From: Pragia fontium DSM 5563 = ATCC 49100
GTDB lineage: Bacteria > Pseudomonadota > Gammaproteobacteria > Enterobacterales > Enterobacteriaceae
Assembly: GCF_900112475.1 (NCBI RefSeq)
Contig: NZ_FOLW01000001.1
Span: 372,001 to 436,000 of the forward strand
Length of the DNA: 64,000 nt
Direction: 5' to 3'
Below the pieces are notes generated by a model. It was not told where the DNA came from, ran no database searches, and worked only from the letters and a program-made list of their open reading frames with translations. Position 1 is the stretch's first letter. Every line of letters begins with the position of its first letter. Made by a program: the position numbers and the translations under genes. This document shows, in pieces, positions 8,665 through 17,988 of this stretch.

Positions 8665-11112
8665 ATGAAGTATAATAAAACTCATCTTAGCCTTATTCTT
8701 GGCATGGGTATTTTAACCCCTTTACATAGCATGGCCATAACAATACTGGGCGACAAAGATTTTCCTTCATCGGGCGTCAGCTCAGAGCTAGATGAAATCA
8801 ATATATTGACTACAATTACTGTTCCAACAATAACTACCTCTTCAGCAACCGCCCTTCTGGCCTCCAAAAATAATTTATCGATTAATAGCCCAAATAAACT
8901 CATCATTACTTCATATGCGGCTAAAAATCACGATTCCTCATACGGAATTAGAGTTGTTAATAGCCATTTAACATCGAATAGCGATCTGGACATTAATATT
9001 AAAGATGGCCTTGATAACCAAGGACGTGTCATATTTAACGATAAATATGGCGCAGCTATTCACCTTGATAACCAAGGACATGCCATATTTAACAATAAGG
9101 TTACGATTAATAATACCAGCAGTTCACTGGACACCTTTGTTGGCATTATGGCATACAGCAGTAATGCTGGTAGTTCTTCTGCCAAGTTTGAAGATGATGT
9201 CACCATTAATGCATTGGGATCCCGTAACTTTGGGATAGTCGTTCTAAATGACAATGATACGACTGGAAAAGGGGGAGAGTTAACCTTTAACGGTAAGGTC
9301 GCGATTCATATAAAGGAAACTGGCGGCGTAGGTATACTTGCAGAGCAAATGGAAAATGCCACCCCGAATTCAGGCGCTTCTATTTTATTTAATCAAGGAC
9401 TGGACGTTGTGACGGAGAATGGACCAACCATTCGCGCATCAATGCATGGCTTAAATCTTACCATTAATGGCGACAGCCGTATTGTCTCAAAAAATACCGA
9501 TGGTGGTACATATAATGCAATTCACGCTACCGCCGGCACCATTAATATTAATGGCAAAAGCACCATCGTTGGCAATATCTCAGGGTATAATACAGGCGTC
9601 ATTAACTTAAATTTATTATCCGGTTCGACCGTGACCAGTACCATAGATAACCACAGCATCATCCCTAGACCGTCAGATCATCCTGTGGCTAAAATCAAGG
9701 TTAATATGGCATCTGGTGCTAGTTGGAATATGACAGGGAACTCCTATATTGATACCTTAAGCGGCAGCGGTACCGTCGCTTATCAAACCAGTAACACCCC
9801 CTATGGCCTACTGATGGTTGAAGATTTAAGTGGCTCAGGATCGTTTGTGATGCGTACCAACCTTGTTGGTGATGGCACCGGTAGCAATCAAGGGGATTTA
9901 CTCAAAATTATCGGTACAACCTCAGGCAGTCATACGTTAACCGTGTTAAATAATGGCTCTGCTGCAACCAACGGTACCGAAACGTTAACGCTGGTTGAAA
10001 CCTCTGATGGTAATGGCCAATTTGCCATGAATAGTAAGGTTGAATTAGGTGGATACCAATACGATCTGAGAAAAACCGGTAATAACTGGGAGCTCTTCGG
10101 TGCAGTCATTGAAACCGATCCGGGCACCGATCCGGAAATAGGTCCAGAGACAGGTCCAGAAACAGATCCGGGCACTGGCACTACTCATCCAGAACCAGAA
10201 ATCACGACCACCGCAGACGCTAGCGCTAATTTTCTCAACGTTGGCTATCTGATGAGTTATGCGGAGAACCAAACCTTACTGCAACGCATGGGAGATCTGC
10301 GTCAGAATAGCGAGCACGGGAATATGTGGCTACGCGGTTTTGCCGGTAAGTTCGATTCATTTGCTGGCGGCAAGCTCAGTCAGTTTGACATGACTTATCA
10401 GGGCATGCAGATCGGCGTTGATAAACGACTCGCTATTGAATCACCGATCTTTGTTGGCCTATTTATGGGGCAAACTCAAGGTAGCCCGAATTATCGTTCT
10501 GGTGACGGCAGTACCAAATCCAGCAACGCCGGTCTTTACGCGAGTTATATTCGTCATAATGGCGCCTATCTGAATGCTACCGCCAAATATGCTCGCTTGA
10601 AAAACAGTTTTAACGTTAAAGACAGTCAGAATGAGCGAGTCAGCGGTAACGGCAGTTCAGACGGTTTAAGCCTTTCATTAGAGGGCGGCCATAAGTTTAA
10701 TCTGAGTGAGACAAATAACGGTCTTTATATTGAACCTCAAGTTCAGTTTACCTATGGCCATCAGGCCGCAACAAACATTACTGCGTCTAACGGATTGCGC
10801 GTTGACCTAGGCAGCTATGAGTCAATGCTGGGCCGAGTCAGTACCTTATTTGGCTATGAGCTCAACGCTGGAGATAATCAAGTTAACGTTTATCTGAAGA
10901 CCGGCTTGGTTCGCGAGTTTGATGGCAATGTGGATTATCGATTAAACGGTTCTCAGGAACAGCATACCTTCAAAGGTAACTGGTGGAATAACGGCGTTGG
11001 CGTCAGTGCACAGCTAAGTAAAGCACACACTTTCTATCTGGACGTTGATAGCGCTACCGGCAATAAGTTTAACCAGCATCAGGTGAATGGCGGCTATCGT
11101 TTTAGCTTCTAA
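8665..11112 (+). CDS. Autotransporter (type Va), Ser/Thr/Asn-rich passenger
   Basis: The 815-residue outer-membrane protein has an N-terminal signal peptide (about residues 1-24, ending near HSMA). Its passenger of about 460 residues is rich in Asn, Thr, Ser and Gly and has the beta-helix look of pertactin-like autotransporters. A low-complexity linker of Asp/Glu-Pro-Gly units follows (about 484-512), then a translocator beta-barrel (about 550-815) that begins NMWLRGFAGKF and ends in the aromatic YRFSF. I see no protease motif, so adhesion is the likeliest role. AGGGACG precedes the ATG. The convergent gene pair immediately downstream resembles FidL and MarT, whose Salmonella counterparts lie with the autotransporter gene misL. 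Confidence 0.88.
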   Translation: MKYNKTHLSLILGMGILTPLHSMAITILGDKDFPSSGVSSELDEINILTTITVPTITTSSATALLASKNNLSINSPNKLIITSYAAKNHDSSYGIRVVNSHLTSNSDLDINIKDGLDNQGRVIFNDKYGAAIHLDNQGHAIFNNKVTINNTSSSLDTFVGIMAYSSNAGSSSAKFEDDVTINALGSRNFGIVVLNDNDTTGKGGELTFNGKVAIHIKETGGVGILAEQMENATPNSGASILFNQGLDVVTENGPTIRASMHGLNLTINGDSRIVSKNTDGGTYNAIHATAGTININGKSTIVGNISGYNTGVINLNLLSGSTVTSTIDNHSIIPRPSDHPVAKIKVNMASGASWNMTGNSYIDTLSGSGTVAYQTSNTPYGLLMVEDLSGSGSFVMRTNLVGDGTGSNQGDLLKIIGTTSGSHTLTVLNNGSAATNGTETLTLVETSDGNGQFAMNSKVELGGYQYDLRKTGNNWELFGAVIETDPGTDPEIGPETGPETDPGTGTTHPEPEITTTADASANFLNVGYLMSYAENQTLLQRMGDLRQNSEHGNMWLRGFAGKFDSFAGGKLSQFDMTYQGMQIGVDKRLAIESPIFVGLFMGQTQGSPNYRSGDGSTKSSNAGLYASYIRHNGAYLNATAKYARLKNSFNVKDSQNERVSGNGSSDGLSLSLEGGHKFNLSETNNGLYIEPQVQFTYGHQAATNITASNGLRVDLGSYESMLGRVSTLFGYELNAGDNQVNVYLKTGLVREFDGNVDYRLNGSQEQHTFKGNWWNNGVGVSAQLSKAHTFYLDVDSATGNKFNQHQVNGGYRFSF

Positions 11113-11128
11113 TTCTGCACTCAATATC

Positions 11129-11158
11129 ATCATAGCCTCTGTTATCAGAGGTTATGAT
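11129..11158. terminator. Hairpin between convergent autotransporter and fidL-like genes
   Basis: ATCATAGCCTCTG and CAGAGGTTATGAT pair at 12 of 13 positions around a TTAT loop, midway between two convergent stop codons. T-runs are poor on both strands, so a bidirectional terminator is inferred from position and stem length. Confidence 0.55.
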
Positions 11159-11169
11159 TAAGATAATAA

Positions 11170-11655
11170 CTAATAAGTTCTGCTACATACAAAAACCGGC
11201 GATACGTCATCATAGATAATATAATCAACGACATTCAGTTGTTCGATACGAAAAACAGCCGTTCGATTACTTAAAAACTCCGGAAGAAGATCGTCTGAAG
11301 CCGTATCGTTGTTATATTTATCAATACGCCCCTGCTCTATTTGAATGCGGTTACCGGTACTCACATAGTTAAAATTAACTATTCTGGCAACTTTTGTGGG
11401 CTTTTTCGATGGGCTATCAACATAGCCATAAATATTAAATATTCCATGCTGGCTATCTTTAAATAATAAAGATATTTTTAAATTTTTATAAATAATCTCG
11501 TCGCTTACCTCATCAATATTTATTTCTGCTTTACACTCAAATTCGTTTAAATCAAGAGAGGTTGGTCTAAAAAAATAGAACATAGCGATACATACAAATA
11601 AAATCGCAATAATAGAAATAAAAAATAATTTAATCTTACCCATAATTTGTCTCAT
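11170..11655 (-). CDS. FidL-like single-pass membrane protein
   Basis: The product has up to 161 residues: a short cytoplasmic start, one membrane segment (about residues 9-29, LFFISIIAILFVCIAMFYFF), and a periplasmic domain that begins FRPTSLDLNEFECKAEI and carries one Cys near each end. This layout fits the FidL family, which accompanies CadC/MarT-type regulators and may modulate them as ToxS does ToxR. The start overlaps the end of the upstream regulator gene by 20 bases. An internal ATG at 11643 is an alternative start. Translational coupling with the regulator is likely. The family call rests on topology, partner gene and the FRPT/FxC region, not on a search. Confidence 0.68.
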   Translation of the reverse strand: MRQIMGKIKLFFISIIAILFVCIAMFYFFRPTSLDLNEFECKAEINIDEVSDEIIYKNLKISLLFKDSQHGIFNIYGYVDSPSKKPTKVARIVNFNYVSTGNRIQIEQGRIDKYNNDTASDDLLPEFLSNRTAVFRIEQLNVVDYIIYDDVSPVFVCSRTY

Positions 11656-12418
11656 TAAAAAGATAGCTTTTGCATACTACATTATTATCTAAAACCTCAG
11701 GGCACTGAGCTATCATCATTCTTTTTTCGATCACTCTGGGCGTTTTGGCCGGATTCGCTTTATAGTAATAAAGGGTCGATTTTCTTTTACAATCGATAAA
11801 ATGACTAGCCGCTAATTTATTTAAGCTGTTCTGCACCGTGTCTAAACCATAGTCATTAGACTGACCGTTCCATACCACCATAATATTACAGTTTTCAATT
11901 TTTCCTAAACGAACGGTTTTGCTAAATTCATGCTCTTTCTTCTGCTGCCAGTAGACAGCAAGAGAAATCACGGCAATAACAATCAGAAGAACGATGGCAA
12001 TTTTCTTTTTGTTGGCAGGCACTTTAGGATTAAGCGGGATGGGTGCCTCTTCAACCTTAATTTCTTCGTCAACGCTACGATGTTCCTCATCAAAGCGCTG
12101 AATATGCTTAGCTTCAAAGCTAAAGCCGTGTTTTGGTATCGTCTTAATAATATCATCAATGCCCAATGTGCTAAGCGTTCGCCTTATGATAGAAATGTAG
12201 TTATTAAGATTATTTCCTGATGCTACTAAGCCTTTACTCTCCCAAAGCTCGTTCATAAAAAAATCACGTGATAAAGATTTTTGATTATTGATGATTAATA
12301 GTTCTAGCAGCATAGATGCCAGTCTTGGTATCGTCACTAACTCCCCAGGCTCCAAGAGTGACCACAAGGTTCCATCTTCCGGATTAAATCCCACTATGTC
12401 ATCTATTTGATAATACAT
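11636..12418 (-). CDS. Membrane-anchored winged-helix regulator, CadC/MarT-like
   Basis: The 260-residue protein has a ToxR/OmpR-type DNA-binding winged helix at residues 1-105 (LWSLLEPGELVTIPRLASML, then NNLNNYISIIRRTL and IIKTIPKHGFSF). A charged linker follows, then a single membrane helix (about 140-157), and a periplasmic domain of about 100 residues with three Cys. There is no receiver domain, so the protein should sense and bind DNA directly from the membrane. The fidL-like gene follows with overlap, and the autotransporter gene is convergent beyond it. In Salmonella SPI-3, MarT activates misL, so I infer that this pair controls the neighbouring autotransporter. Confidence 0.8.
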   Translation of the reverse strand: MYYQIDDIVGFNPEDGTLWSLLEPGELVTIPRLASMLLELLIINNQKSLSRDFFMNELWESKGLVASGNNLNNYISIIRRTLSTLGIDDIIKTIPKHGFSFEAKHIQRFDEEHRSVDEEIKVEEAPIPLNPKVPANKKKIAIVLLIVIAVISLAVYWQQKKEHEFSKTVRLGKIENCNIMVVWNGQSNDYGLDTVQNSLNKLAASHFIDCKRKSTLYYYKANPAKTPRVIEKRMMIAQCPEVLDNNVVCKSYLFNETNYG

Positions 12419-13235
12419 CTAAAAATACCTTTACCACACGTTTATTGACTCATACTAATCCATTTTAGCATAACTGAGAAATCTGCTTTATAAATGCCAT
12501 GATTTGCTTACTATTAACAAATGATAATCATACCCTCATCATTATGCCTGCTTATGGGATGTCTCCTAAATTGTTATCGTTATCAGCTACCATAATATGT
12601 TGTAAACACAGCCATTATTTTTATTGTTGGATGGATGTGTAACATTATGAAATATCTGGGTTAAAAAACAATACAATAGAATTTAAATCCAAAAAGTAAA
12701 ATTTAACAAACTTTTAAACCAACCAACCAATTAATAACAACGACTATAATACAAAAAAATCCTTATATCACCACCACTTATGTATGCTGATAGACAGGAA
12801 GTGCCAAACACATTCTTTTAAACTTTAACAAACAGCATAAAAGCATCATATTTGGCGTTTACCCCCCAATTATTAAGAGTTTAAATCTATTTATAATGAA
12901 AAAATATGCTAATTATCTATATTGATTTAATTTTGAAAACAAAAAACTATTGTTGCGTTTTTAATAATTGAACATAAACAACGATAAAATTATTCGGTAT
13001 GATTTGTTGCATACGGTAAGAGATAAAAGGTAATTATCTCCCGCTATATGATGACCACATAATCAAATATTCTTATGCAATAAGAAATACGTGATAACGA
13101 TAGTCATATTAATTAGCAAACCCCGATTATAAGGATATAAGAAACTACATAAGAAGAAGCAATAAATTAACTCAATATAAAATCATGTTAATCGTTATTC
13201 TTTTAGCCAAAAATAAATTCAAGAAGGTAAATAGT
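12419..13235. other. AT-rich gene-free stretch before the first InsA-like gene
   Basis: About 815 bases with no credible coding sequence. It must contain the divergent promoters of the MarT-like gene (left) and the small zinc-ribbon gene (right). A 7-bp hairpin (GAGATAA/TTATCTC, 13020-13040) is visible. Its AT content is typical of H-NS-bound DNA in enterobacteria, which is an inference. Confidence 0.5.
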
Positions 13236-13427
13236 ATGTGGAAACAATTAAAACCAACCGAATTACCAAAATGTAAGTATTGTGAAAAAAACACACACAT
13301 CCGTAACCATGGAACAGGAAAAACAGGTGCCAGACGCTATCGCTGCATGCACTGTAATAAAACATTCCAAACCAAGTATATCTATACCACTTTCCCTTAC
13401 AACGAAAGTAATCGGGTTGCCATGTAA
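13236..13427 (+). CDS. Small IS1 InsA-like zinc-ribbon protein (short form)
   Basis: This 63-residue protein contains a four-cysteine zinc ribbon (C13, C16, C37, C40) with the InsA signature G-x-GK-x-GARRYRC and KTFQT. It then ends in about 18 unrelated residues where InsA would continue into a helix-turn-helix. An upstream in-frame codon would extend it by 17 residues, but AAGAAGG sits correctly only for the ATG at 13236. No insB frame and no IS1 ends are seen, so this is not an intact insertion sequence. It could be a domesticated regulator or a truncated relic. It lies beyond the 3' end of the fimbrial operon, and a longer relative lies upstream of that operon. Confidence 0.62.
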   Translation: MWKQLKPTELPKCKYCEKNTHIRNHGTGKTGARRYRCMHCNKTFQTKYIYTTFPYNESNRVAM

Positions 13428-14060
13428 TAAATAAGTACTCTGTATTGCATTAAATTAAAATCGAACGAGGATTACTGGAAATATTCCAGCGACTGAGCTT
13501 GTCAATAATATAGATTTTATCAAGTGCTATGATAAAACTGACCCTATATTTATCTGACAAACTCAATATACGGATGTTTCAGCAGAAATCTGCTGATTAC
13601 CGTTTTCCAATTTAATACTGGTCGGTTTTAATATTGCTTTAATCATATCAGATGGAAATACTCACACTTTTAACTGTAGCTACCATCTGAACATTGATGC
13701 TGAGGAGAGTCAGATTGAATTCTGCTCTATATATCAAACGTTGATATAACAGATTAAGTTAAGCACGATGCGGCCGATTAACGCATTCTGGTTGGCATTA
13801 AGCCTGTCTATATCAACGTTGAACTGATTCTATTGCCATCCCGCACTTTTGCTAGCCGCTCACCTTGATGTCATGCTAGCTCATTATACAAAGTAGAAAG
13901 TCAACTTCAGGTAGCCAATTCGTCTTAATGTTCCAGATACAGTAGCTATGACTACTGTGGAATAAACGGTTCAATGATCTAACGGGGTAGCCCCTGAGGC
14001 TATAGCCTCAGGGAATTAAGCAATAGCATTGGTGATAAAGAGTAACTGTCTTATATGGGG
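13428..14060. other. Gene-free stretch with palindromes and interrupted reading frames
   Basis: About 630 bases between the short zinc-ribbon gene and the fimbrial adhesin stop. It contains the palindrome TATATCAA-ACG-TTGATATA (13730-13748), a related TATATCAACGTTGA (13809-13822) and a GC-rich hairpin (13992-14013). Short stretches of protein-like frame broken by stops (about 13650-13750 on +) could be a decayed gene, but I cannot name a family. Confidence 0.4.
13992..14013. terminator. Hairpin downstream of the fimbrial operon
   Basis: CCCTGAGGC and GCCTCAGGG form a perfect 9-bp GC-rich stem with a TATA loop, 47 bases beyond the adhesin stop codon. No T-run follows on either strand. It is a plausible end of the fimbrial transcript or a 3' stabiliser. 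Confidence 0.5.
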
Positions 14061-15251
14061 CTAATGATAACTAATGGTATAGACGACTGAAGTATTGGCT
14101 TTACCTGCCTGAATAGTTTCCTGATACTGGTAATAGCGCGCTTTTAACAGCACATCATAACTGGCACCATCAACCTGACTAAGCTGTATTGGAACCGGCC
14201 AACTTGTTCCCGTAAGAGGGTAAGCGGCTGAAATATCTTGCCGCGTTATTTGAACACCAATCCCAACCGCGGAACCCTCTTCACCGTCCAGATAAGCAAC
14301 TTTTCTCCGCTCGTCAGAGCCATACACTGCCGTCAAAGCAAGCTTTATCTGATTCGGAATAGGTGCTTTATTACTGATAATGCCATCAACCGCTGAATAC
14401 CCTAAATCCGAAGGATTAGGATAAGAGCCATAAAAAGGCGAGCAGTCTTTCAAGGTTATCTTAAAGTCTTGCCATTTAGTTGCAGAGCCAACTTTGGTAA
14501 AGTTGCTAAAATCATGCGTACCTAAACTAACGCTAACATCAGGTTGTTCAACCAGACAGGTACCGTTAACCACATTTAGCGTGCCCGAAAAACCTATCGT
14601 CAGAAAAATATGCTCATACTTAGTGGGTAAGATACCACCTTCTGAAAACTGAATGGTGGGGAAAGAAGACGCTAAAACCTGTGCAGATGAAGGAATAGGA
14701 CCAGTCTTAACCAATCGTATCACTATATTTGATACATCAACACTATACCCTCCAGAACCCGACGATAGATTATTATTAATTTCGTCTAGATACGGATATA
14801 TCCCATTTCCTATTGTGTTACTACCAGGGCTCAAGATATAACCAATACCAGGAACATTAGTTGGAAAAACTGAATGAGTCCCATCACCACTGATTTGCAC
14901 ATTGGTTGGTGGCCCAAATGGCATCGTAATGGCTTCAGCTTTAATATACCCCGTATACTGCATAGCATTAGGCACGCCATCTTCGGGCTTACAAAGCCAA
15001 CCGCGTCGGATAAGTTTTGGCTTATAGTATAGCCTATACAGTGTCGCACCGATGGGTAAGTCATTGCCCGCCGTGATGGTGCCAGAACCAATAAGTGGTA
15101 CAATGACACTATCACTATCGTCAGGAGCCCACGGCCCGCACAAAGTTGCCTGTGCCTGAAAAGAAAGAACCACCAGTAAACTCACTATCAGTTGACAGAA
15201 TAAGCTGGCGCCGCGTTGATATTGCTGTAAAAAATTTAATCTCTGTTCCAT
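14061..15251 (-). CDS. Fimbrial tip adhesin, two-domain type
   Basis: The 396-residue product is the last gene of the fimbrial operon. A long N-terminal signal region (hydrophobic core around FCQLIVSLLVVLSF) ends near QAQA, followed by TLCGPWAPDD. The N-terminal half (to about residue 210) has no pilin features and should be the receptor-binding domain. The C-terminal half, from about CLVEQPDVSVSLG, with the later Cys of LKDCSPF and the end YTISYH, resembles a pilin domain that accepts a donor strand. A TTG 36 bases upstream could extend it, but I chose the ATG. The order pilin-chaperone-usher-adhesin is that of simple type 1-like clusters. The ligand is unknown. Confidence 0.8.
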   Translation of the reverse strand: MEQRLNFLQQYQRGASLFCQLIVSLLVVLSFQAQATLCGPWAPDDSDSVIVPLIGSGTITAGNDLPIGATLYRLYYKPKLIRRGWLCKPEDGVPNAMQYTGYIKAEAITMPFGPPTNVQISGDGTHSVFPTNVPGIGYILSPGSNTIGNGIYPYLDEINNNLSSGSGGYSVDVSNIVIRLVKTGPIPSSAQVLASSFPTIQFSEGGILPTKYEHIFLTIGFSGTLNVVNGTCLVEQPDVSVSLGTHDFSNFTKVGSATKWQDFKITLKDCSPFYGSYPNPSDLGYSAVDGIISNKAPIPNQIKLALTAVYGSDERRKVAYLDGEEGSAVGIGVQITRQDISAAYPLTGTSWPVPIQLSQVDGASYDVLLKARYYQYQETIQAGKANTSVVYTISYH

Positions 15252-15349
15252 TGAAATAGCTAATCCATTCGTTAACTGAAATAGCAACTTAGAAATAGGG
15301 GCAAGTAAACGTCATTGGCCCATTCGTTGGCTACAAGACAAACTGCGGC

Positions 15350-17902
15350 TTACTCATGACACACCGAGTTAAACTTGATTACATTATCCTTTTCCAGATC
15401 GGCATTCTTCGGCAGCAGATAGCTTAGAGTGCACTGTTGATCCACCGCAGCGCCCCATACCACTTTCAGCTTACCTTCAATGGTTGGCACTCGGGCAAAC
15501 AGGCGTCCGCCCTGACCGACCACACCAATACGTTGCTCATTGCTGTCATACACATCGGCACCAAACGGCAACGGTTTGCCGTTAGCCTGAGGCGCGTTGA
15601 TTAATGCCGGATAACCCACCGTTGTGTCATAAATGACTTTCACCACCGCACCGCTGTAAGGAGCAACTTTCTGACTGGTCAGATTCAATTCAACATTGTT
15701 AGACAATCCCTTAGGACTGATTTCTACCTCATTCATCTGGTAAGCAGTTAAATAAGGCACCACAGCGTAACCAAAGCTGTCTACCTTGATACCCGGATAG
15801 CTCACCATACTGGCACCTTTCGCCCCTTTGGCCTCTACCAACGCATAAGTATCCCCGCTGTAGGGAGTTAAAGTCAGTCCGCCACTGTGGGCAACCATCC
15901 CGCCGCTTAAACCGGCTGAATAGGTGTCATATTCTTTACTGGTTCCCGCCAATCCACTAACGGTGGTATAGGGCGTGCGAGCCGAACCGTTAACCACCAG
16001 ACTGTTGCTGCTCGCTTTTCCTTGCCCACCTTGACGGTTATGAGCGGCAGTGAAGTTATAGCTGTATTGACGATCTTTACCAGCCGTCCCCCCGGCAAAG
16101 ATCTGCTCATTCATGGAATTACCCGGACCACGGTTAACGGTGATCCCCATTTGGTTAAACCCAAACAGATTATTCAACGGCACCATAATGTTTAGCATGT
16201 AGGTATTCTGGAAGTGACCAAAAGCATCCTGATTGCGAGTCAAGCTCAGGCCATAGCTCAGGCTTTTATAGCGATGATTATAACCAAACTGATATTGACG
16301 ATCGCTCTTATCATCATTCCAGTAAGCCTGTTGCCAGGCGCTGGCATAAAACTGGCCATAACCTTCCGGTAAGCTCTGGGCAGCAGTAAGGGTAAAACGA
16401 TTTTTTGCCCGACGAATAGCGCGTCGATCGTAACCATCCTGAACTATCTCGCGAGTAGACATGCCGGTGATAAAATCCATATAACCGTCGGTCGAGAAAC
16501 GGTAAGCCGCCACCGAGAGATTACTGCCAGTAGTCTCAATATTCTGGCTGTATTTAACCTGATAGCTCTCGCCCGATGACGAGCCCTGATCGACACCCTG
16601 AACCTCACCTAGCTCGGTTTTGGCATGAGTCACATCCAAAGAAAATGCACCAATAGGCGTACCAATGGATGCGCCCCCCTGAAGCGCTTGATAGTCTTTA
16701 TTACCCTGAACACCGCTGTACAACGTCAGTCCATTTCTAATACCACGGCTGTAAGTCCCCTCAACCAGCAGCGGTTCACTTCTTAGAGTATTATTACGTA
16801 ACTTGCCATAGGTCAGGCTGTAATGTTGACTCCCTGGACGCAGCAAATTACTGGTTGAAGCGTAGGGCATCTGAAAATTTTGTGATGTTCCATCGGCTTC
16901 TTCAATGGTGACATCCAGATTGCCGCCGTAACCGGTTGGATACAGGTCGTTTATCTCAAATGGTCCCGGAGCTACGCTTTTCTCATAAATCACATTGCCG
17001 CTCTGGCGAATCACGACCTTCGCTGCTGTTCTGGCGCTACCGCGCACCACAGGTGCATAACCGCGTAACGCATTGGGCAACATCTGATCTTCATTGGCAA
17101 TTTGCGCCCCGCGAAACGACAGCGTGTCGAACAATTCCCCTTTGGTATTGGCATCCCCCACCAGCAAACGCCCTTGTATTGTCGGAATATCGCGCTGCAC
17201 ATAGGTGTTAAGATTATTGTACTGGCTGTTACTATTACCGGCCTTGGTATATACGCCGTTATGGCGCAAATACCAGCCCTTCAGGTTAAAGCCAGCATTC
17301 AAATTACTGTATAAATTATCGTAGTTTTGATTATTATGACTAGTACGGCTGGCATTCAGGTTATAGCCCAGCGTTGCCGCAGTGATCCCCTGATCCCACT
17401 GTTCCGGATTAACGTAACCTCGCGGGCGAGTAATCAGATAAATTTGTGGTAAATCCAGATTTAGCGTTAAATCATTAGAGTCAAACGCCACGCTATTTTC
17501 TGGCAACAAATGATTTAACGCCAAACAGTCATCCTGCTTACTATCAGCAATCTGCTTCCGTGCCGCATCACTCAACTTTTCAATATTGATATCTAACGCC
17601 GTCAACGTACTGCGCTTAATACAGATATCGATTTTTGAAACCGTTTTACCGTCAACCATCCGGTCTTTAATGATAACTTCATCACGCCCAATACGCCGAC
17701 CGTTAACAATCAGTTCCGCACGGTAACTACCGGTTGGTACCAAGTCTTGGTTATAGCGCTTTAAATCGATGCGCTGCTGGCTGCCAAGACTCATAAAATG
17801 GGGGTTAAATTCAATATCATCATCATCTGCCATTGCCCAAGCGGGCAATGAAAACAGAAGAGCTGCGGTCAATGGAGAAAGTGAGCGGTTAAAAACTGAC
17901 AT
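15350..17902 (-). CDS. Fimbrial outer-membrane usher
   Basis: The 850-residue usher forms the outer-membrane pore that assembles subunits delivered by the chaperone. Visible parts are a signal peptide (ending near AWAMA), the N-terminal chaperone-binding domain starting DIEFNPHFMSLG (about 27-150), the 24-strand barrel with middle plug domain (GYAPVVRGSARTAAKVVIRQ and FEINDLYPTGYGGNLDVTI are typical usher sequences), and C-terminal domains that end with a Cys pair (QQCTLSYLLP, FNSVCHE). A GTG codon 15 bases upstream is in frame, but AAGGA is placed for the ATG at 17902. The gene lies 86 bases from the chaperone gene. Confidence 0.96.
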   Translation of the reverse strand: MSVFNRSLSPLTAALLFSLPAWAMADDDDIEFNPHFMSLGSQQRIDLKRYNQDLVPTGSYRAELIVNGRRIGRDEVIIKDRMVDGKTVSKIDICIKRSTLTALDINIEKLSDAARKQIADSKQDDCLALNHLLPENSVAFDSNDLTLNLDLPQIYLITRPRGYVNPEQWDQGITAATLGYNLNASRTSHNNQNYDNLYSNLNAGFNLKGWYLRHNGVYTKAGNSNSQYNNLNTYVQRDIPTIQGRLLVGDANTKGELFDTLSFRGAQIANEDQMLPNALRGYAPVVRGSARTAAKVVIRQSGNVIYEKSVAPGPFEINDLYPTGYGGNLDVTIEEADGTSQNFQMPYASTSNLLRPGSQHYSLTYGKLRNNTLRSEPLLVEGTYSRGIRNGLTLYSGVQGNKDYQALQGGASIGTPIGAFSLDVTHAKTELGEVQGVDQGSSSGESYQVKYSQNIETTGSNLSVAAYRFSTDGYMDFITGMSTREIVQDGYDRRAIRRAKNRFTLTAAQSLPEGYGQFYASAWQQAYWNDDKSDRQYQFGYNHRYKSLSYGLSLTRNQDAFGHFQNTYMLNIMVPLNNLFGFNQMGITVNRGPGNSMNEQIFAGGTAGKDRQYSYNFTAAHNRQGGQGKASSNSLVVNGSARTPYTTVSGLAGTSKEYDTYSAGLSGGMVAHSGGLTLTPYSGDTYALVEAKGAKGASMVSYPGIKVDSFGYAVVPYLTAYQMNEVEISPKGLSNNVELNLTSQKVAPYSGAVVKVIYDTTVGYPALINAPQANGKPLPFGADVYDSNEQRIGVVGQGGRLFARVPTIEGKLKVVWGAAVDQQCTLSYLLPKNADLEKDNVIKFNSVCHE

Positions 17903-17988
17903 GTGAATTCCTTTCACTCAAGATAATATACCAATAGGGCATTTTTATCGGGAAGAGAACCTTCCCTGATATTTCGTCTTATTTCCAG

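Noticed and set aside
12517-12535. Fur-box-like sequence around ATGATAATCAT upstream of the MarT-like gene
   Set aside because: The central palindrome is good but only about 13 of 19 positions fit the full Fur consensus, which is common by chance in AT-rich DNA.
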